A DNA stretch of 64,000 nt, from contig CAXSFM010000018.1 of the NCBI GenBank assembly GCA_964236735.1, positions 25,672-89,671 on the forward strand, read 5' to 3'. The stretch is from JAIVJG01 sp964236735. GTDB lineage: Bacteria > Acidobacteriota > Blastocatellia > Pyrinomonadales > Pyrinomonadaceae. A program made the translations under genes and the position numbers. Shown in pieces: positions 43,454 through 52,254 of the stretch. The first letter of the stretch is position 1. The number at the start of each line of letters is the position of its first letter. The notes below the pieces were generated by a model that saw only the letters and a program-made list of their open reading frames with translations, made no database searches and was not told where the DNA came from.

Positions 43454-43882
43454 GTGAGCAGTAATTACAAAAGCGATCAGGAACTCATTAAGACAGCAAC
43501 GGACGCGCGCAACTGCGCCCTCGCACAGTATTCAAATTTCTGCGTCGGCGCGGCGCTCGAAGCCGAAGAGGGAAGAATCTTTACGGGCTGCAACGTGGAA
43601 AGCGCGGCTTATGAAATGACGATGTGCGCCGAGCGCGTCGCCATCTGGAAAGCTCTCTCCGAAGGCGCGCGCAAGTTCACGCGCATCGTCGTCGTCGCCG
43701 ACACGGAGCGTCTGACTCCGCCCTGCGGCGCGTGCCGTCAACTAATCTGGGAATTCTGCGGCGACATCCCCGTCATCCTCGCCAACCTGCGCGGCGACAC
43801 CGAGACCTTGCAGATGGCCGAACTCCTCCCGCGCCCCTTCGACGCGCAATTTCTGGAAGAGACGGGCGTGGGGAAGAAGTAG
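43454..43882 (+). CDS. cdd: Cytidine deaminase
   Basis: Zinc enzyme that converts cytidine to uridine, feeding udk or the pyrimidine phosphorylase. 142 aa, the small tetrameric type. GTG 43454 with GGAGG just upstream. Active site: GCNVESAAYEMTMCAERVAI near residue 46 (Cys-Ala-Glu) and PPCGACRQLIWEF near 90 (two more zinc Cys). It closes the nucleoside cluster. Confidence 0.96.
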   Translation: MSSNYKSDQELIKTATDARNCALAQYSNFCVGAALEAEEGRIFTGCNVESAAYEMTMCAERVAIWKALSEGARKFTRIVVVADTERLTPPCGACRQLIWEFCGDIPVILANLRGDTETLQMAELLPRPFDAQFLEETGVGKK

Positions 43883-43902
43883 CTTCCTGCTAAATACAGA
43901 GC

Positions 43903-44376
43903 ATGAAAAGCCTATCCATATTGTTCGGGGCATTGTTGATTCTCTTCACGTCATGCTCTATCCGAGATGGGAAAGAGGCTGTCGTAATGCAGCCGAGTGC
44001 ATCGTCAGACAAAAGTGCTTCTAACTCAGCCGAATCAACTTTGGCTGAAACTAATGAAAGCGAGCCGCTCGATGTTTCTATCGTTCAATTGATCGCCACC
44101 CCTGAAAAGTTCAACGGTAGGACTGTTGGGGTAGTAGGCGTCGTGCGGCTTGAGTTCGAGGGCAATTCGATTAGCCTGCATCGAGAAGATTACCAAAACC
44201 ATATCTTTAAGAATTCTCTATGGCTCGACGTGCCCCCTGCCATAATGAAACGCCGGACTGAATTAGATGGAAAATATTGTAGCGTGGTAGGCGTTTTCTA
44301 CGGTTATAAAAAAGGGCACATGGGATTATTCAGTGGAACAATTGAGGACATAAAAACTATCGGATCAATCGAGTGA
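43903..44376 (+). CDS. Lipoprotein of unknown function
   Basis: 157 aa. Signal peptide with lipobox (ILFTSC, Cys near residue 18), then a Ser-rich linker and a small beta domain (~55-157: NGRTVGVVGVVRLEFEGNSI, then LHREDYQNHIFKNSLWLDV and CSVVGVFYGYKKGHMGLFSG). This pattern recurs in hypothetical proteins of many bacteria and looks OB-fold-like; function is unknown. Composition is AT-richer than the flanking genes, suggesting a transferred gene. Confidence 0.75.
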   Translation: MKSLSILFGALLILFTSCSIRDGKEAVVMQPSASSDKSASNSAESTLAETNESEPLDVSIVQLIATPEKFNGRTVGVVGVVRLEFEGNSISLHREDYQNHIFKNSLWLDVPPAIMKRRTELDGKYCSVVGVFYGYKKGHMGLFSGTIEDIKTIGSIE

Positions 44377-44461
44377 TTCGCCGCTTTCGAATATCTCAAC
44401 GCAAACAGTCAGATTTGCAATTACGGTTAATGCTATGCTCTGCTTTAGTCACCAATCGAAT

Positions 44462-45973
44462 ATGAAACGACCCATCTCTCTACTTTTCCTTGCCTTCGTT
44501 TTAATCTCTCAGACGATTTTTTCAAGCCCTTCGCTTTCACTCGCTGCCCGTCAAAAATTAAAGCGCATTGACCTAATTGTTAGCGGCGGTACAGTCGTCA
44601 CGATGGACAAAGACCGGCGCGTGATTGAAGACGGCGCGGTGGCGGTCGCGGGCGGGCGCATCGTGGCGGTGGGCAAGCGCGCGGAGTTGGAAGGGAAGTA
44701 CACGGCGCGCGAGGTGATTGATGCGACGGGGCGTGTTGTCATTCCCGGACTCATCAACGGGCACACGCACGTCCCGATGACTCTGTTTCGCGGCATCGCC
44801 GACGACCTCGACTTGAACGAGTGGTTGACGAAATTTATTTTTCCGGCGGAGGCCAAGAACGTCACGGAAGACTTCGTGCGCGTCGGCACACAACTCGGAC
44901 TCGCCGAGATGATTCGCGGCGGGACGACGACCTACTGCGACATGTATTACTTCGAGGACGCCGTCGCCGACGAGACATCTCGCGCGGGCGTGCGCGGCAT
45001 ACTCGGCGAGACGGTGATTAAGTTTCCCGTCCCCGACAATAAGACCTTCGCCGAAGCCATGCGCTACACCGAACGCTACGTGGCGAAGTGGCGCGGCAAT
45101 GCTTTGATCACGCCCGCCATCGCGCCGCACGCGCCTTACACGGTGCTCGAAGAGCAACTCAAAGAGGTGCGCGCCTTCTCGGATCGCACGGGCGCGCCCA
45201 TCGTCATTCACGTCGCGGAGACGCGCAAAGAAGTGGACGACATTACGAAAGAGAAGGGCGCGCGTCCCGTCGAATATCTGGCGCGCATCGGTTTCTTAGG
45301 GCCGCGCGTCATCGCGGCGCACACCGTCCACGTCAACGAAAAAGAGATTGAATTGCTCAGGGATTTCAAAGTCGGCGCGGTGCATAATCCGCAGTCGAAC
45401 ATGAAACTGGCGTCGGGCATCGCGCCGCTGCCGCAGATGCTGGCGTCGGGCGTCGCCGTCGGACTCGGCACGGACGGCGCGGCCTCGAACAACGACCTCG
45501 ACATGTGGGAGGAAATGGACACGACGGCCAAGCTACACAAGGTCAACACCTTCGACCCGCGCGTGCTGCCGGCGCAAGACGTGTTCGCGCTCGGAACCAT
45601 CGGCGGCGCGCGCGCTCTGCATCTCGACGCGGAGATCGGCTCGCTCGAAGTGGGAAAGCGCGCTGACATCGCCGTCGTTGACCTCGACTCGCTGCACCAG
45701 ACGCCGCGCTACAACATCTACTCGACGCTCGTCTATGCGACGAAAGCGTCCGACGTTCGCACGGTCGTTATCGAAGGCCGCATCGTGATGCGCGACCGGC
45801 AACTTCTGACGCTCGACGAGACTCTCATCAAACAGAAAGCACGCGCGTATCGTGAACGCATTTCGCGGAGCATTTCCGCCCTCAAGCGCGGAAGAAGAAA
45901 TGATGTGGCGACAATTCGGCCAATGGAAAAAGGCGCGCGGGGGGTTGATAGAAGCGTTGTTTTGGGGCGATAA
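44462..45973 (+). CDS. Exported amidohydrolase, SAH/MTA-deaminase-like
   Basis: 503 aa from ATG 44462. The domain matches S-adenosylhomocysteine/5'-methylthioadenosine deaminases and related TRZ/ATZ hydrolases: GLINGHTHVPMTLFRGIADD near residue 97 (zinc HxH), PHAPYTV near 220, HVAETRKEVDD near 250, AAHTVHVNEKEI near 288 and LGTDGAASNNDLDMWEEM near 340 (zinc Asp). An N-terminal hydrophobic stretch (~4-28) looks like a signal peptide, unusual for the cytosolic deaminases. Substrate is uncertain. Confidence 0.85.
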   Translation: MKRPISLLFLAFVLISQTIFSSPSLSLAARQKLKRIDLIVSGGTVVTMDKDRRVIEDGAVAVAGGRIVAVGKRAELEGKYTAREVIDATGRVVIPGLINGHTHVPMTLFRGIADDLDLNEWLTKFIFPAEAKNVTEDFVRVGTQLGLAEMIRGGTTTYCDMYYFEDAVADETSRAGVRGILGETVIKFPVPDNKTFAEAMRYTERYVAKWRGNALITPAIAPHAPYTVLEEQLKEVRAFSDRTGAPIVIHVAETRKEVDDITKEKGARPVEYLARIGFLGPRVIAAHTVHVNEKEIELLRDFKVGAVHNPQSNMKLASGIAPLPQMLASGVAVGLGTDGAASNNDLDMWEEMDTTAKLHKVNTFDPRVLPAQDVFALGTIGGARALHLDAEIGSLEVGKRADIAVVDLDSLHQTPRYNIYSTLVYATKASDVRTVVIEGRIVMRDRQLLTLDETLIKQKARAYRERISRSISALKRGRRNDVATIRPMEKGARGVDRSVVLGR

Positions 45974-46000
45974 TGTATGACAGAACAATATCGAATTCAT

Positions 46001-46025
46001 AAGCGAGCCATTTGCGCTCGCTTTT
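46001..46025 (+). terminator. Small terminator after the amidohydrolase gene
   Basis: AAGCGAG (46001-46007) and CTCGCTT (46017-46023) with a 9-nt loop and a short T-run. Confidence 0.6.
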
Positions 46026-46045
46026 GAATTTATGGAGTTTTAGTT

Positions 46046-47344
46046 GTGAACGAAATTTGTTTTCAGACGGTGGCGAAGCGCGCGTGCGAAGCTCTCTTGA
46101 GTCTCGCGCTTCTCTTTATTTTGACCCAGGCCGCGCGCGCGCAGGATGCGCCCGTGCTCATCGAATCATCGCCCACGCCCGCCTCGACGCCGGAAACTGA
46201 TCCCATCCAACGACGTATCGCGCGCGCGCGTTCGCTGGCGGCAGTCGGCAAACTCGCGGCGGCGGCGAGCGACCTCGAAGCGCTGCGCTCGACGACCACA
46301 GACGATTCCGTGCGTGACGTTTCGCGCATCATGCTGATGTCAATCTACGTCGAGATGCCCGACTACACGCGCGCGGGCACGTTGCTCGACGAGACTTTCG
46401 ACGCGCGTGCGAAAGAGCCGCGCGCGGACTCCGTGCGTTCTTATTACGCGCTCGCCGGGCAAGTTCTTAACAGCGTCCGCACGCACCTCGAACGTTATCG
46501 CACCTTCGGCCTCAACATCGCGGACGGCGATTTGCCGGCGGAGGCGAGCAGCGACCTCAACCAGTTGCGCCTGATGCTTGAACGTGTCGTGACGCACGCG
46601 AAAACTTTGAGCGACGAAGTTTCTAAAGCGAACTCAACAACGAAAGATTCTGATCCGACGGCGGCGCTGCTCGAAGATGCGGCCAGCGTGCGCCTGCGCC
46701 TCGCGCGCACCGACGAAGATCGCGCGCACTGGCAGACGGAAATCTCCGACGCCCGCCAGCGTCTCTTCACATCAGACACACGCATCGCCAGCATCCGTGA
46801 TGTGCAGTTCAATCGTCAGACGAGCAAACCAGCGAAGCAAGTCATCGCCGCGCCTGCGACAACCACAAACATTGCTCCCGAACAGAGAAACGCTCCGACG
46901 CCGAAACCCGCACCTCCCGCGAAAGAACGCAACAAAGAATCCGCCGCCGCATCGCCGAATAATGTAAGCAGCACGACGGCGGCGACATCACAACCACCCG
47001 CACCAGCCCCGCCGAAGCAGACGACGGGCGCGCCTGCCGCCGCCGAAGCCAAAAACCCGGAAGCAAGAATGATTTCTGTCGGGCCGCTCGTCGGCAAAGC
47101 GAAGCAGCGCGTCTCGCCCTCATATCCATCGTTCGCGAAGATGTCGCGCGTGACCGGCGTCGTCACGGTCTATCTCATCGTCAACGAAAAGGGCGACGTG
47201 GAGACCGTGCAGCGCACGGACGGCCCCGCACAATTGCAGTCGGCGGCGGCAGACGCGGCGCGACGCTGGAAATTCACCCCGACGACGATTGACGGCCAAA
47301 ACGTCCGCGTCTCAGGCTTCCTCAGCTTCAATTTCGCACTGTGA
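46046..47344 (+). CDS. Secreted TonB-C-domain protein
   Basis: 432 aa from GTG 46046 with GGAG 8 nt upstream. Signal peptide (~residues 14-33, cut near ARAQD). The middle (~50-265) is helical with TPR-like pairing; a Pro/Ala-rich linker (~275-345) leads to a TonB C-terminal domain (VSPSYPSFAKMSRVTGVVTV to RVSGFLSFNFAL). There is no lasting membrane anchor, so it is probably a free periplasmic relative of TonB rather than a transducer. Function unknown. Confidence 0.8.
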   Translation: MNEICFQTVAKRACEALLSLALLFILTQAARAQDAPVLIESSPTPASTPETDPIQRRIARARSLAAVGKLAAAASDLEALRSTTTDDSVRDVSRIMLMSIYVEMPDYTRAGTLLDETFDARAKEPRADSVRSYYALAGQVLNSVRTHLERYRTFGLNIADGDLPAEASSDLNQLRLMLERVVTHAKTLSDEVSKANSTTKDSDPTAALLEDAASVRLRLARTDEDRAHWQTEISDARQRLFTSDTRIASIRDVQFNRQTSKPAKQVIAAPATTTNIAPEQRNAPTPKPAPPAKERNKESAAASPNNVSSTTAATSQPPAPAPPKQTTGAPAAAEAKNPEARMISVGPLVGKAKQRVSPSYPSFAKMSRVTGVVTVYLIVNEKGDVETVQRTDGPAQLQSAAADAARRWKFTPTTIDGQNVRVSGFLSFNFAL

Positions 47345-47686
47345 CAACACAGCCCGCGCTGCACAACTTACATAATACAAAGCAAAATTCGAGCTGCGGG
47401 GTTGCAAATGAATGTGGCTGGAAATTGACCACAGAGGGGCACAGAGGCCGAACAGAGGAGACAATCAAACCTCCCTCTTTCCTCTGTGCCTCTCTGAGTC
47501 CTCTGTGGTGAAAATTCTTTCTCTCATGTCGCACTTATTCGCAAACCGCTATAAATCTTAGACACGAGTAACAAAATCTGGCAGCCGTGCCTGTACAGAT
47601 GACTCCCGCGCGTATTTTAGCGGTCAGTGCGCGTGAAACCTTATCTGTGCGGGCGAAATGTTGCTTGTGCGGGCTAATTATGAAGC
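47345..47686. other. 342-nt gap between convergent genes
   Basis: It contains the CACAGAGG inverted repeat described separately. The remaining DNA on either side shows no convincing gene, no U-tract terminator for the feo operon and no RNA gene. Confidence 0.6.
47425..47512. repeat. CACAGAGG-type inverted repeat
   Basis: Left arm (47425-47460) repeats CAGAGG at ~10-nt steps; the right arm (about 47471-47512) carries CCTCTGTG words. Unlike most others, it has no start codon next to it and lies between convergent genes. Confidence 0.75.
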
Positions 47687-47938
47687 TTACGAGCCATGCG
47701 CTGAGGTCTTTCGCGGAGAGGTTCGCAGTGGACTGATGCGGACGAGCGTGACAGGCGCGGGCTTCGACGACGTTTGAGATGTGTTGTTGCCGCAACTGCC
47801 GCAGCCTGTCTCGCATCCAGCCGCATCGCGCGCGTTTTGACGGAATGAACGTAAGCGTGCGTATCCGCGTCGCGCGACGTAGAGGCACGCGGCGAGAATG
47901 ATGAGCGAGACTGTGATGGTCTGCCAGTCGAAAGTCAT
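47687..47938 (-). CDS. FeoB-associated Cys-rich membrane protein
   Basis: 83 aa. One N-terminal membrane helix (TVSLIILAACLYVAR, residues ~8-22), a basic stretch, then GCETGCGSCGNN near 41-52 with four Cys residues. Small Cys-rich membrane proteins of this design are regularly encoded directly after feoB; their proposed role is to handle ferrous iron or support FeoB. It lies 6 nt downstream of feoB. Confidence 0.85.
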   Translation of the reverse strand: MTFDWQTITVSLIILAACLYVARRGYARLRSFRQNARDAAGCETGCGSCGNNTSQTSSKPAPVTLVRISPLRTSPRKTSAHGS

Positions 47939-47944
47939 TTCGTT

Positions 47945-50113
47945 TCAGGTGAAGCCCAACAGCCGCCCGCCCTGATATGTGATGAACGAGGCGACGTAGG
48001 CCAGCGCGAGCATGTAAGCGACCATGAAGAGCGGCCAGCGCCAGGAGTTCGTCTCGCGCCGGACGACGGCGACCGTGGACATGCATTGCAGCGCGAGCAC
48101 GAAGAAGACCATCATCGAGACGGCGACGAGCGGCGTCCATGCCGGTGTGCCGTCGGGACGCTTCGCATCGCGCACGGCTTCGATGAGCGAGGAAGTGTTT
48201 TTGTCGTCATCCGTCCCGGCGTTATAGACGATGGAGAGCGTCGAGACGAGCGTCTCGCGCGCCGCGAAAGATGCGATGAGGCCGATGCCCATCTTCCAGT
48301 CGAAGCCGAGCGGCGCGATGGCCGGCTCGATCAATCGTCCCAACTGCCCGGCGTAACTCTGTCGCACCTGCTCGCCCTTATCAATTGACGGCTGCATGAC
48401 GGTAGCGGCATCTTGCCCGGTCTGCGCGGGCGTGGCGTTTGAGCGCGGGAACGTCGCGAGCGCCCAGAGCAATATCGAGATGGCGAGGATGACCGTACCC
48501 GCGCGTTTCACGAAGAGCCACGAGCGCGAGCGCATCGTCTGGAAAATATTCAGAAAGTTCGGGACGCGGTACGGCGGCAACTCCATCACGAGCGGCGGCG
48601 GCGGCGCTTTCAAAATCGTGTGCTTCAGTATCCACGCGACGACGACCGCGACCGCGATGCCGAGCAAGTACATTGCGAGGATGATGAGCGCGCCGACTGA
48701 GATGAAGCCGAGAACTTTTCGCTCCGAGAAAAACGCCGCGATCATCAACGTATAGACGGGCAGCCGCGCCGAGCAACTCATAAACGGCGCGATCATAATC
48801 GTCGCCAGACGGTCTTTCGGATTCTCAATCGTGCGCGTCGCCATGATGCCGGGAATGGCGCACGCGAAACTGCTGAGAAGCGGCATAAACGCCTTGCCGT
48901 GCAGTCCGACGCCGCGCATCAACCTGTCCATCAAAAACGCCGCGCGCGCCATGTAGCCCGTGTCTTCAAGCAGCGAGATGAAGAAGAAAAGCAGGAGAAT
49001 CTGCGGCAGGAAAACGAGCACGCCGCCGACGCCTGCGATCACGCCGTCGGCCAGCAAGTCCGTCAACAAACCCGCCGGCATCCGCGCGCGTAACACATCC
49101 GCGAGCGTGCCGAAGCCTTTGTCAATCAAGTCCATCGGCACTGTCGCCCAGGAGAAAATCGTCTGGAAGACGAAGAGCATCACGAGCAGCAGGATGACGG
49201 GGCCGAAGAGTCTGTGCGTGACGAGCGAGTCTATGCGCTCGGTGATGCCGGGATGCTGACGCTGCCCGCGCGTCTCGCCGCGCACGACTCCATTGACGAC
49301 CGACTCGATCCACCCGTAGCGCGCCGTCAGAGGCTCCTGCCACCAGCGCGGGTTACCGGCAGAGAGACGCGCGCGCGCCTCTCGCACCGTCGCGCGTCGC
49401 TCGCTCACTGCCGGCAACTCATCGGCATAGAGGTCGCGCAACGCCGCCTCACGCCCGCCGCCGTCTGCGTCATTTGCAGAGAGTTTCGTGATTTCTTCTT
49501 CGGCCTGGGGCGAGAGATGCCAACTCGTGCCGGGCGCGCTTCCGCCGGCGGCTTCGATGACGTGGCGCGCGAGTTCGTCAATGCCACGCCGCTGTCTGGC
49601 GACGACGCACACGACCGGCACACCGAGCGCGTCGCTTAATTTGCGCGCGTCAATTTCCAGTCCGAGACGTTCCGCCTCATCAATCATCGTCAGAGCCAGC
49701 ACGAGCGGGCGGCGCAACTCCAGTAGTTGCGTGACGAGATAGAGATTGCGTTCAAGGTTCAGTGCATCCACGACGGCGACGATCACGTCGGGCGCGGGCG
49801 TGCCGTTGATGCGTCCCGTCAGCACGTCGCGCGCGATCTGTTCGTCAATCGAAGCGGCGTCGAGACTGTAAAGTCCGGGCAGGTCAATCAGCCGCGCGGG
49901 CGCAAGTTCGGGCGCGAGCGTCCACACGCCCTCCTTGCGCTCAACCGTCACGCCGGGATAATTCGCGACCTTCTGCCGCAAGCCCGTCAGCGCGTTGAAG
50001 AGACTCGTCTTGCCCGCATTGGGATTGCCCGCCAGCGCCAGCGTCAGAGGCCGCGACGCCTGCGCGCCGTTCGCGTGTTCAAGTTGGGAAGGGGATTCGA
50101 GTGTGACGCTCAT
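47945..50113 (-). CDS. feoB: Ferrous iron transporter B
   Basis: 722 aa. N-terminal G domain: GNPNAGKTSLFNALTG near residue 29 (G1), DLPGLYSLDAASID near 77 (G3), and LALTMIDEAERLGLEID near 140 at the G4 place, where Thr replaces the Asn of the NxxD motif. A helical GDI domain follows, then Gate regions of the membrane part (~295-720: LLLFFFISLLEDTGYMARAA, LSSFACAIPGIMATRTIENP, FMSCSARLPVYTLMIAAFF). Takes up Fe(II). Start ATG sits 4 nt from a heptad hairpin that separates it from feoA. Confidence 0.96.
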   Translation of the reverse strand: MSVTLESPSQLEHANGAQASRPLTLALAGNPNAGKTSLFNALTGLRQKVANYPGVTVERKEGVWTLAPELAPARLIDLPGLYSLDAASIDEQIARDVLTGRINGTPAPDVIVAVVDALNLERNLYLVTQLLELRRPLVLALTMIDEAERLGLEIDARKLSDALGVPVVCVVARQRRGIDELARHVIEAAGGSAPGTSWHLSPQAEEEITKLSANDADGGGREAALRDLYADELPAVSERRATVREARARLSAGNPRWWQEPLTARYGWIESVVNGVVRGETRGQRQHPGITERIDSLVTHRLFGPVILLLVMLFVFQTIFSWATVPMDLIDKGFGTLADVLRARMPAGLLTDLLADGVIAGVGGVLVFLPQILLLFFFISLLEDTGYMARAAFLMDRLMRGVGLHGKAFMPLLSSFACAIPGIMATRTIENPKDRLATIMIAPFMSCSARLPVYTLMIAAFFSERKVLGFISVGALIILAMYLLGIAVAVVVAWILKHTILKAPPPPLVMELPPYRVPNFLNIFQTMRSRSWLFVKRAGTVILAISILLWALATFPRSNATPAQTGQDAATVMQPSIDKGEQVRQSYAGQLGRLIEPAIAPLGFDWKMGIGLIASFAARETLVSTLSIVYNAGTDDDKNTSSLIEAVRDAKRPDGTPAWTPLVAVSMMVFFVLALQCMSTVAVVRRETNSWRWPLFMVAYMLALAYVASFITYQGGRLLGFT

Positions 50114-50116
50114 AGG

Positions 50117-50194
50117 AAGTGATGAGTGATGAGTGATGAGTGATGAGTTAAAACAGCTTGCTGCTCGTCACTTGTCACTCGCCGCTTGTCACTT
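50117..50194 (-). repeat. Heptad-word hairpin between feoA and feoB
   Basis: On the coding (minus) strand, TGACAAG/CGAGTGACAAGTGACGAG words form the left arm and four CTCATCA words the right arm; the latter ends 3 nt before the feoB ATG. It fills the feoA-feoB gap. Confidence 0.87.
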
Positions 50195-50202
50195 CTCGCT
50201 GG

Positions 50203-50511
50203 TTAACTGTCGCAGGTCACGACGGTAATCGTTTGCGCTTCGGAGCGGCGCATCGCGAGATGATAGTGGCGGACGCGGACTTCGATGGGGTCGCCGAGCG
50301 GCGCAGACTTGATGACGCGCACGGGCGTGCCGGGCACGACGCCCATCTCCATCAAGCGACGCGCGACTGCGCCCGTGCCGTTGACGTTGACGACGCGCGC
50401 AGTAGTGCCGTAGGGCAGTGAGTCGAGCGAGAGCGGCGACGACGAGGCCGCGACGGGAGACGCCGGAATGTCGTAAGAGATGATGGCCGGATTAATCAAG
50501 AGCGAACTCAT
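50203..50511 (-). CDS. feoA: Ferrous iron transport protein A
   Basis: 102 aa, AAGGTG upstream. SH3-like small protein that assists FeoB. Core: LPYGTTARVVNVNGTGAVAR near residue 32, RLMEMGVVPGTPVRVIKSAP near 52, and DPIEVRVRHYHLAMRRSEA near 73. The ~27-residue N-terminal stretch is longer than usual for FeoA. First gene of the feoA-feoB-Cys-rich operon. Confidence 0.93.
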   Translation of the reverse strand: MSSLLINPAIISYDIPASPVAASSSPLSLDSLPYGTTARVVNVNGTGAVARRLMEMGVVPGTPVRVIKSAPLGDPIEVRVRHYHLAMRRSEAQTITVVTCDS

Positions 50512-50579
50512 ATGGACACCTTCTTAATAAAAGCTGTGGCGACGTGAGAGCTAGACTCTAACTACGCCAGACAAGCAAC

Positions 50580-50610
50580 AGGATAACCTAATTGAAAACA
50601 ATTTTCAATT
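50580..50610 (-). promoter_or_regulatory. feo promoter with overlapping Fur-like operator
   Basis: A 21-bp palindrome (9-3-9, 50590-50610: AATTGAAAA/TTTTCAATT) covers the -35 box TTGAAA (50608-50603) and the spacer; the -10 is TATCCT (50585-50580), spacing 17 bp. The layout suits repression by an iron regulator of the Fur type. The -10 box is weak. Confidence 0.6.
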
Positions 50611-50676
50611 TCAAGTCGGCGATGAAGCGAAGTTACTTTCCCGCTCGCGTTGAAGACCAAACGGGTTGAGCCTCTT

Positions 50677-52254
50677 TTACTGGAGCGTCGTCGGGATAAT
50701 CGCGAGGTCGGCGTGAACCGGGCCGAGCGGAGTCTGCGCCGTCAGTCGCAGCGGCAAGCGTCGCTTGTCTGTGCTGACCCAGAGACGCAGACCGAGACGG
50801 TCGCCCTGCTGTGGATCGTCAGTGATGAGCGACACTTCGACGGCTTTAATTTGCTTGCCGCCGAGCGGAATCGTCGCGCTTCTCAAAGCGGTGACGTAGA
50901 GCAGTCGCGGGCGTTTGTTGATGAGCAGTGAGACGGCGTTGCGCTTGCCGACGGAGAGATCGAAGGAGCGCAGCGCGTAGAAGACGGAGATGAGATCGTG
51001 CGTCCCGATTGGCATCTCGACGCGCGTGCCGTCGTCGAAGAGCGCGCTGCCTGCGGACGGATCAACCGAGATCGTCCACTTCGCGCGCCGCTGTCCTTCA
51101 AGCAGGCTCAACTCTGTGCGGAAGGGCAGCAGCGTCGCCACGTCCACGTAAGAATTAATCTGGTCGTTGACGGGGAAAAGTTGTTGGCCTGCGGGACTCG
51201 TCAGGATGGCGGCGGACAGCAAAAGTCCATCGCGCCCAAAATATTTCGCGCGCGGGCGCACCTGTAGAGACGCCGAGCCGACGGGCTGCGTGGCCGCGCC
51301 GAGAAAAAAGTTGTAGTTGAGTTGCTCGCCGACGGCGAACGGGATTGACGGAAGCGGCGCGCGCGCGGCGGTCGGATTCGTCGAGGCGAGAGGCGGCGTG
51401 GGAAGCGGCGTCGCGCCGGGCGTCGGGTTCAGTGGGTTCGTCGCCGGGTCGAGAGGCGCGTTGACGATCTCCGCGCTGGCGATTTCGGCGCGTATCTCGC
51501 CAGCCTCGACTCTGGCGGTGATGAGGACGGGAACGTGCCGCTCGTCGTCCGTAAAATTTGCGCGGAGGCGATAGGCGTCAGCCGCCGGATTGCCGCGCAC
51601 GCGCAACTGTGTGGCGATGGTGTTTGATGAGCCGATGTTGGTTCTAATCATCTCGGTTCCCGTCACTCTCAACTCGGCGTCATACGTTGTCGTGCCGTCT
51701 TGGACGGCCAGCGCGTAGGCTGCGCCCTGCGTGAGCGGCAGCGCGCGCAGGCGAAAGAGCGCGGAAATGAAATCGAAGGAGCCGGGAAAGCCGCCCGTTG
51801 TTTTCTTCGACGGGATGGCGGAAGTTCCGGCGGGTTCATTGACGGGCTGGTTGAGGTCGCGCGCCGCATCCGTCACGCGCGCGCCTTCGCGCAGCGTTTG
51901 CTGCGTGCGGTAGGGCAGGCCGGTCGCCGGGTCAACGTAGGTCACGTAGTCGTTGTTGATCGAGTAGAGCGCGGCGCTGACGACGCCCGTCGTCTCGACG
52001 TGCGCGCGAATCTCGATGCCGTCTCGACCGTAGAAGTCGCCGCGACCTATGACGAGAATTTCGATGTGAGCCGCTGTCGGGAAACTCGAAAAAGAGACGG
52101 TGTAAGAAAGTCGCTCGCCGACTTGATAAGGCGCGGTGGAGAGAGGGCTGGCGTTAATCGCATCGCGCCCCTGTGCGGAAACGATGACCGGCGCGAAGAC
52201 AAGCAGGGCAGAGAAAATCAAAAAAGTCGTGAATAGCGATGTTCTTCGATGCAA
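50677..52254 (-). CDS. Exported protein with two DUF3108 modules
   Basis: 525 aa. Signal peptide (~residues 1-28, VIVSAQG). Two copies of a DUF3108-like beta domain follow: residues ~40-260 (YQVGERLSYTVSFSSFPTAA) and ~305-525 (PFAVGEQLNYNFFLGAATQP), split by a Pro/Thr-rich linker near 265-300. Each copy has the 'GRDGIEIRAHVETTG' or 'FGRDGLLLSAA' turn and a 'NSYVDVATLLPFRTE'-like segment. DUF3108 proteins are periplasmic with unknown function. Tandem duplication is noticeable. Confidence 0.82.
   Translation of the reverse strand: MHRRTSLFTTFLIFSALLVFAPVIVSAQGRDAINASPLSTAPYQVGERLSYTVSFSSFPTAAHIEILVIGRGDFYGRDGIEIRAHVETTGVVSAALYSINNDYVTYVDPATGLPYRTQQTLREGARVTDAARDLNQPVNEPAGTSAIPSKKTTGGFPGSFDFISALFRLRALPLTQGAAYALAVQDGTTTYDAELRVTGTEMIRTNIGSSNTIATQLRVRGNPAADAYRLRANFTDDERHVPVLITARVEAGEIRAEIASAEIVNAPLDPATNPLNPTPGATPLPTPPLASTNPTAARAPLPSIPFAVGEQLNYNFFLGAATQPVGSASLQVRPRAKYFGRDGLLLSAAILTSPAGQQLFPVNDQINSYVDVATLLPFRTELSLLEGQRRAKWTISVDPSAGSALFDDGTRVEMPIGTHDLISVFYALRSFDLSVGKRNAVSLLINKRPRLLYVTALRSATIPLGGKQIKAVEVSLITDDPQQGDRLGLRLWVSTDKRRLPLRLTAQTPLGPVHADLAIIPTTLQ

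Noticed and set aside
47535..48140. Minus-strand frame of 201 codons across the feo operon end
   Set aside because: It overlaps feoB and the Cys-rich protein in another frame and has no recognisable features.
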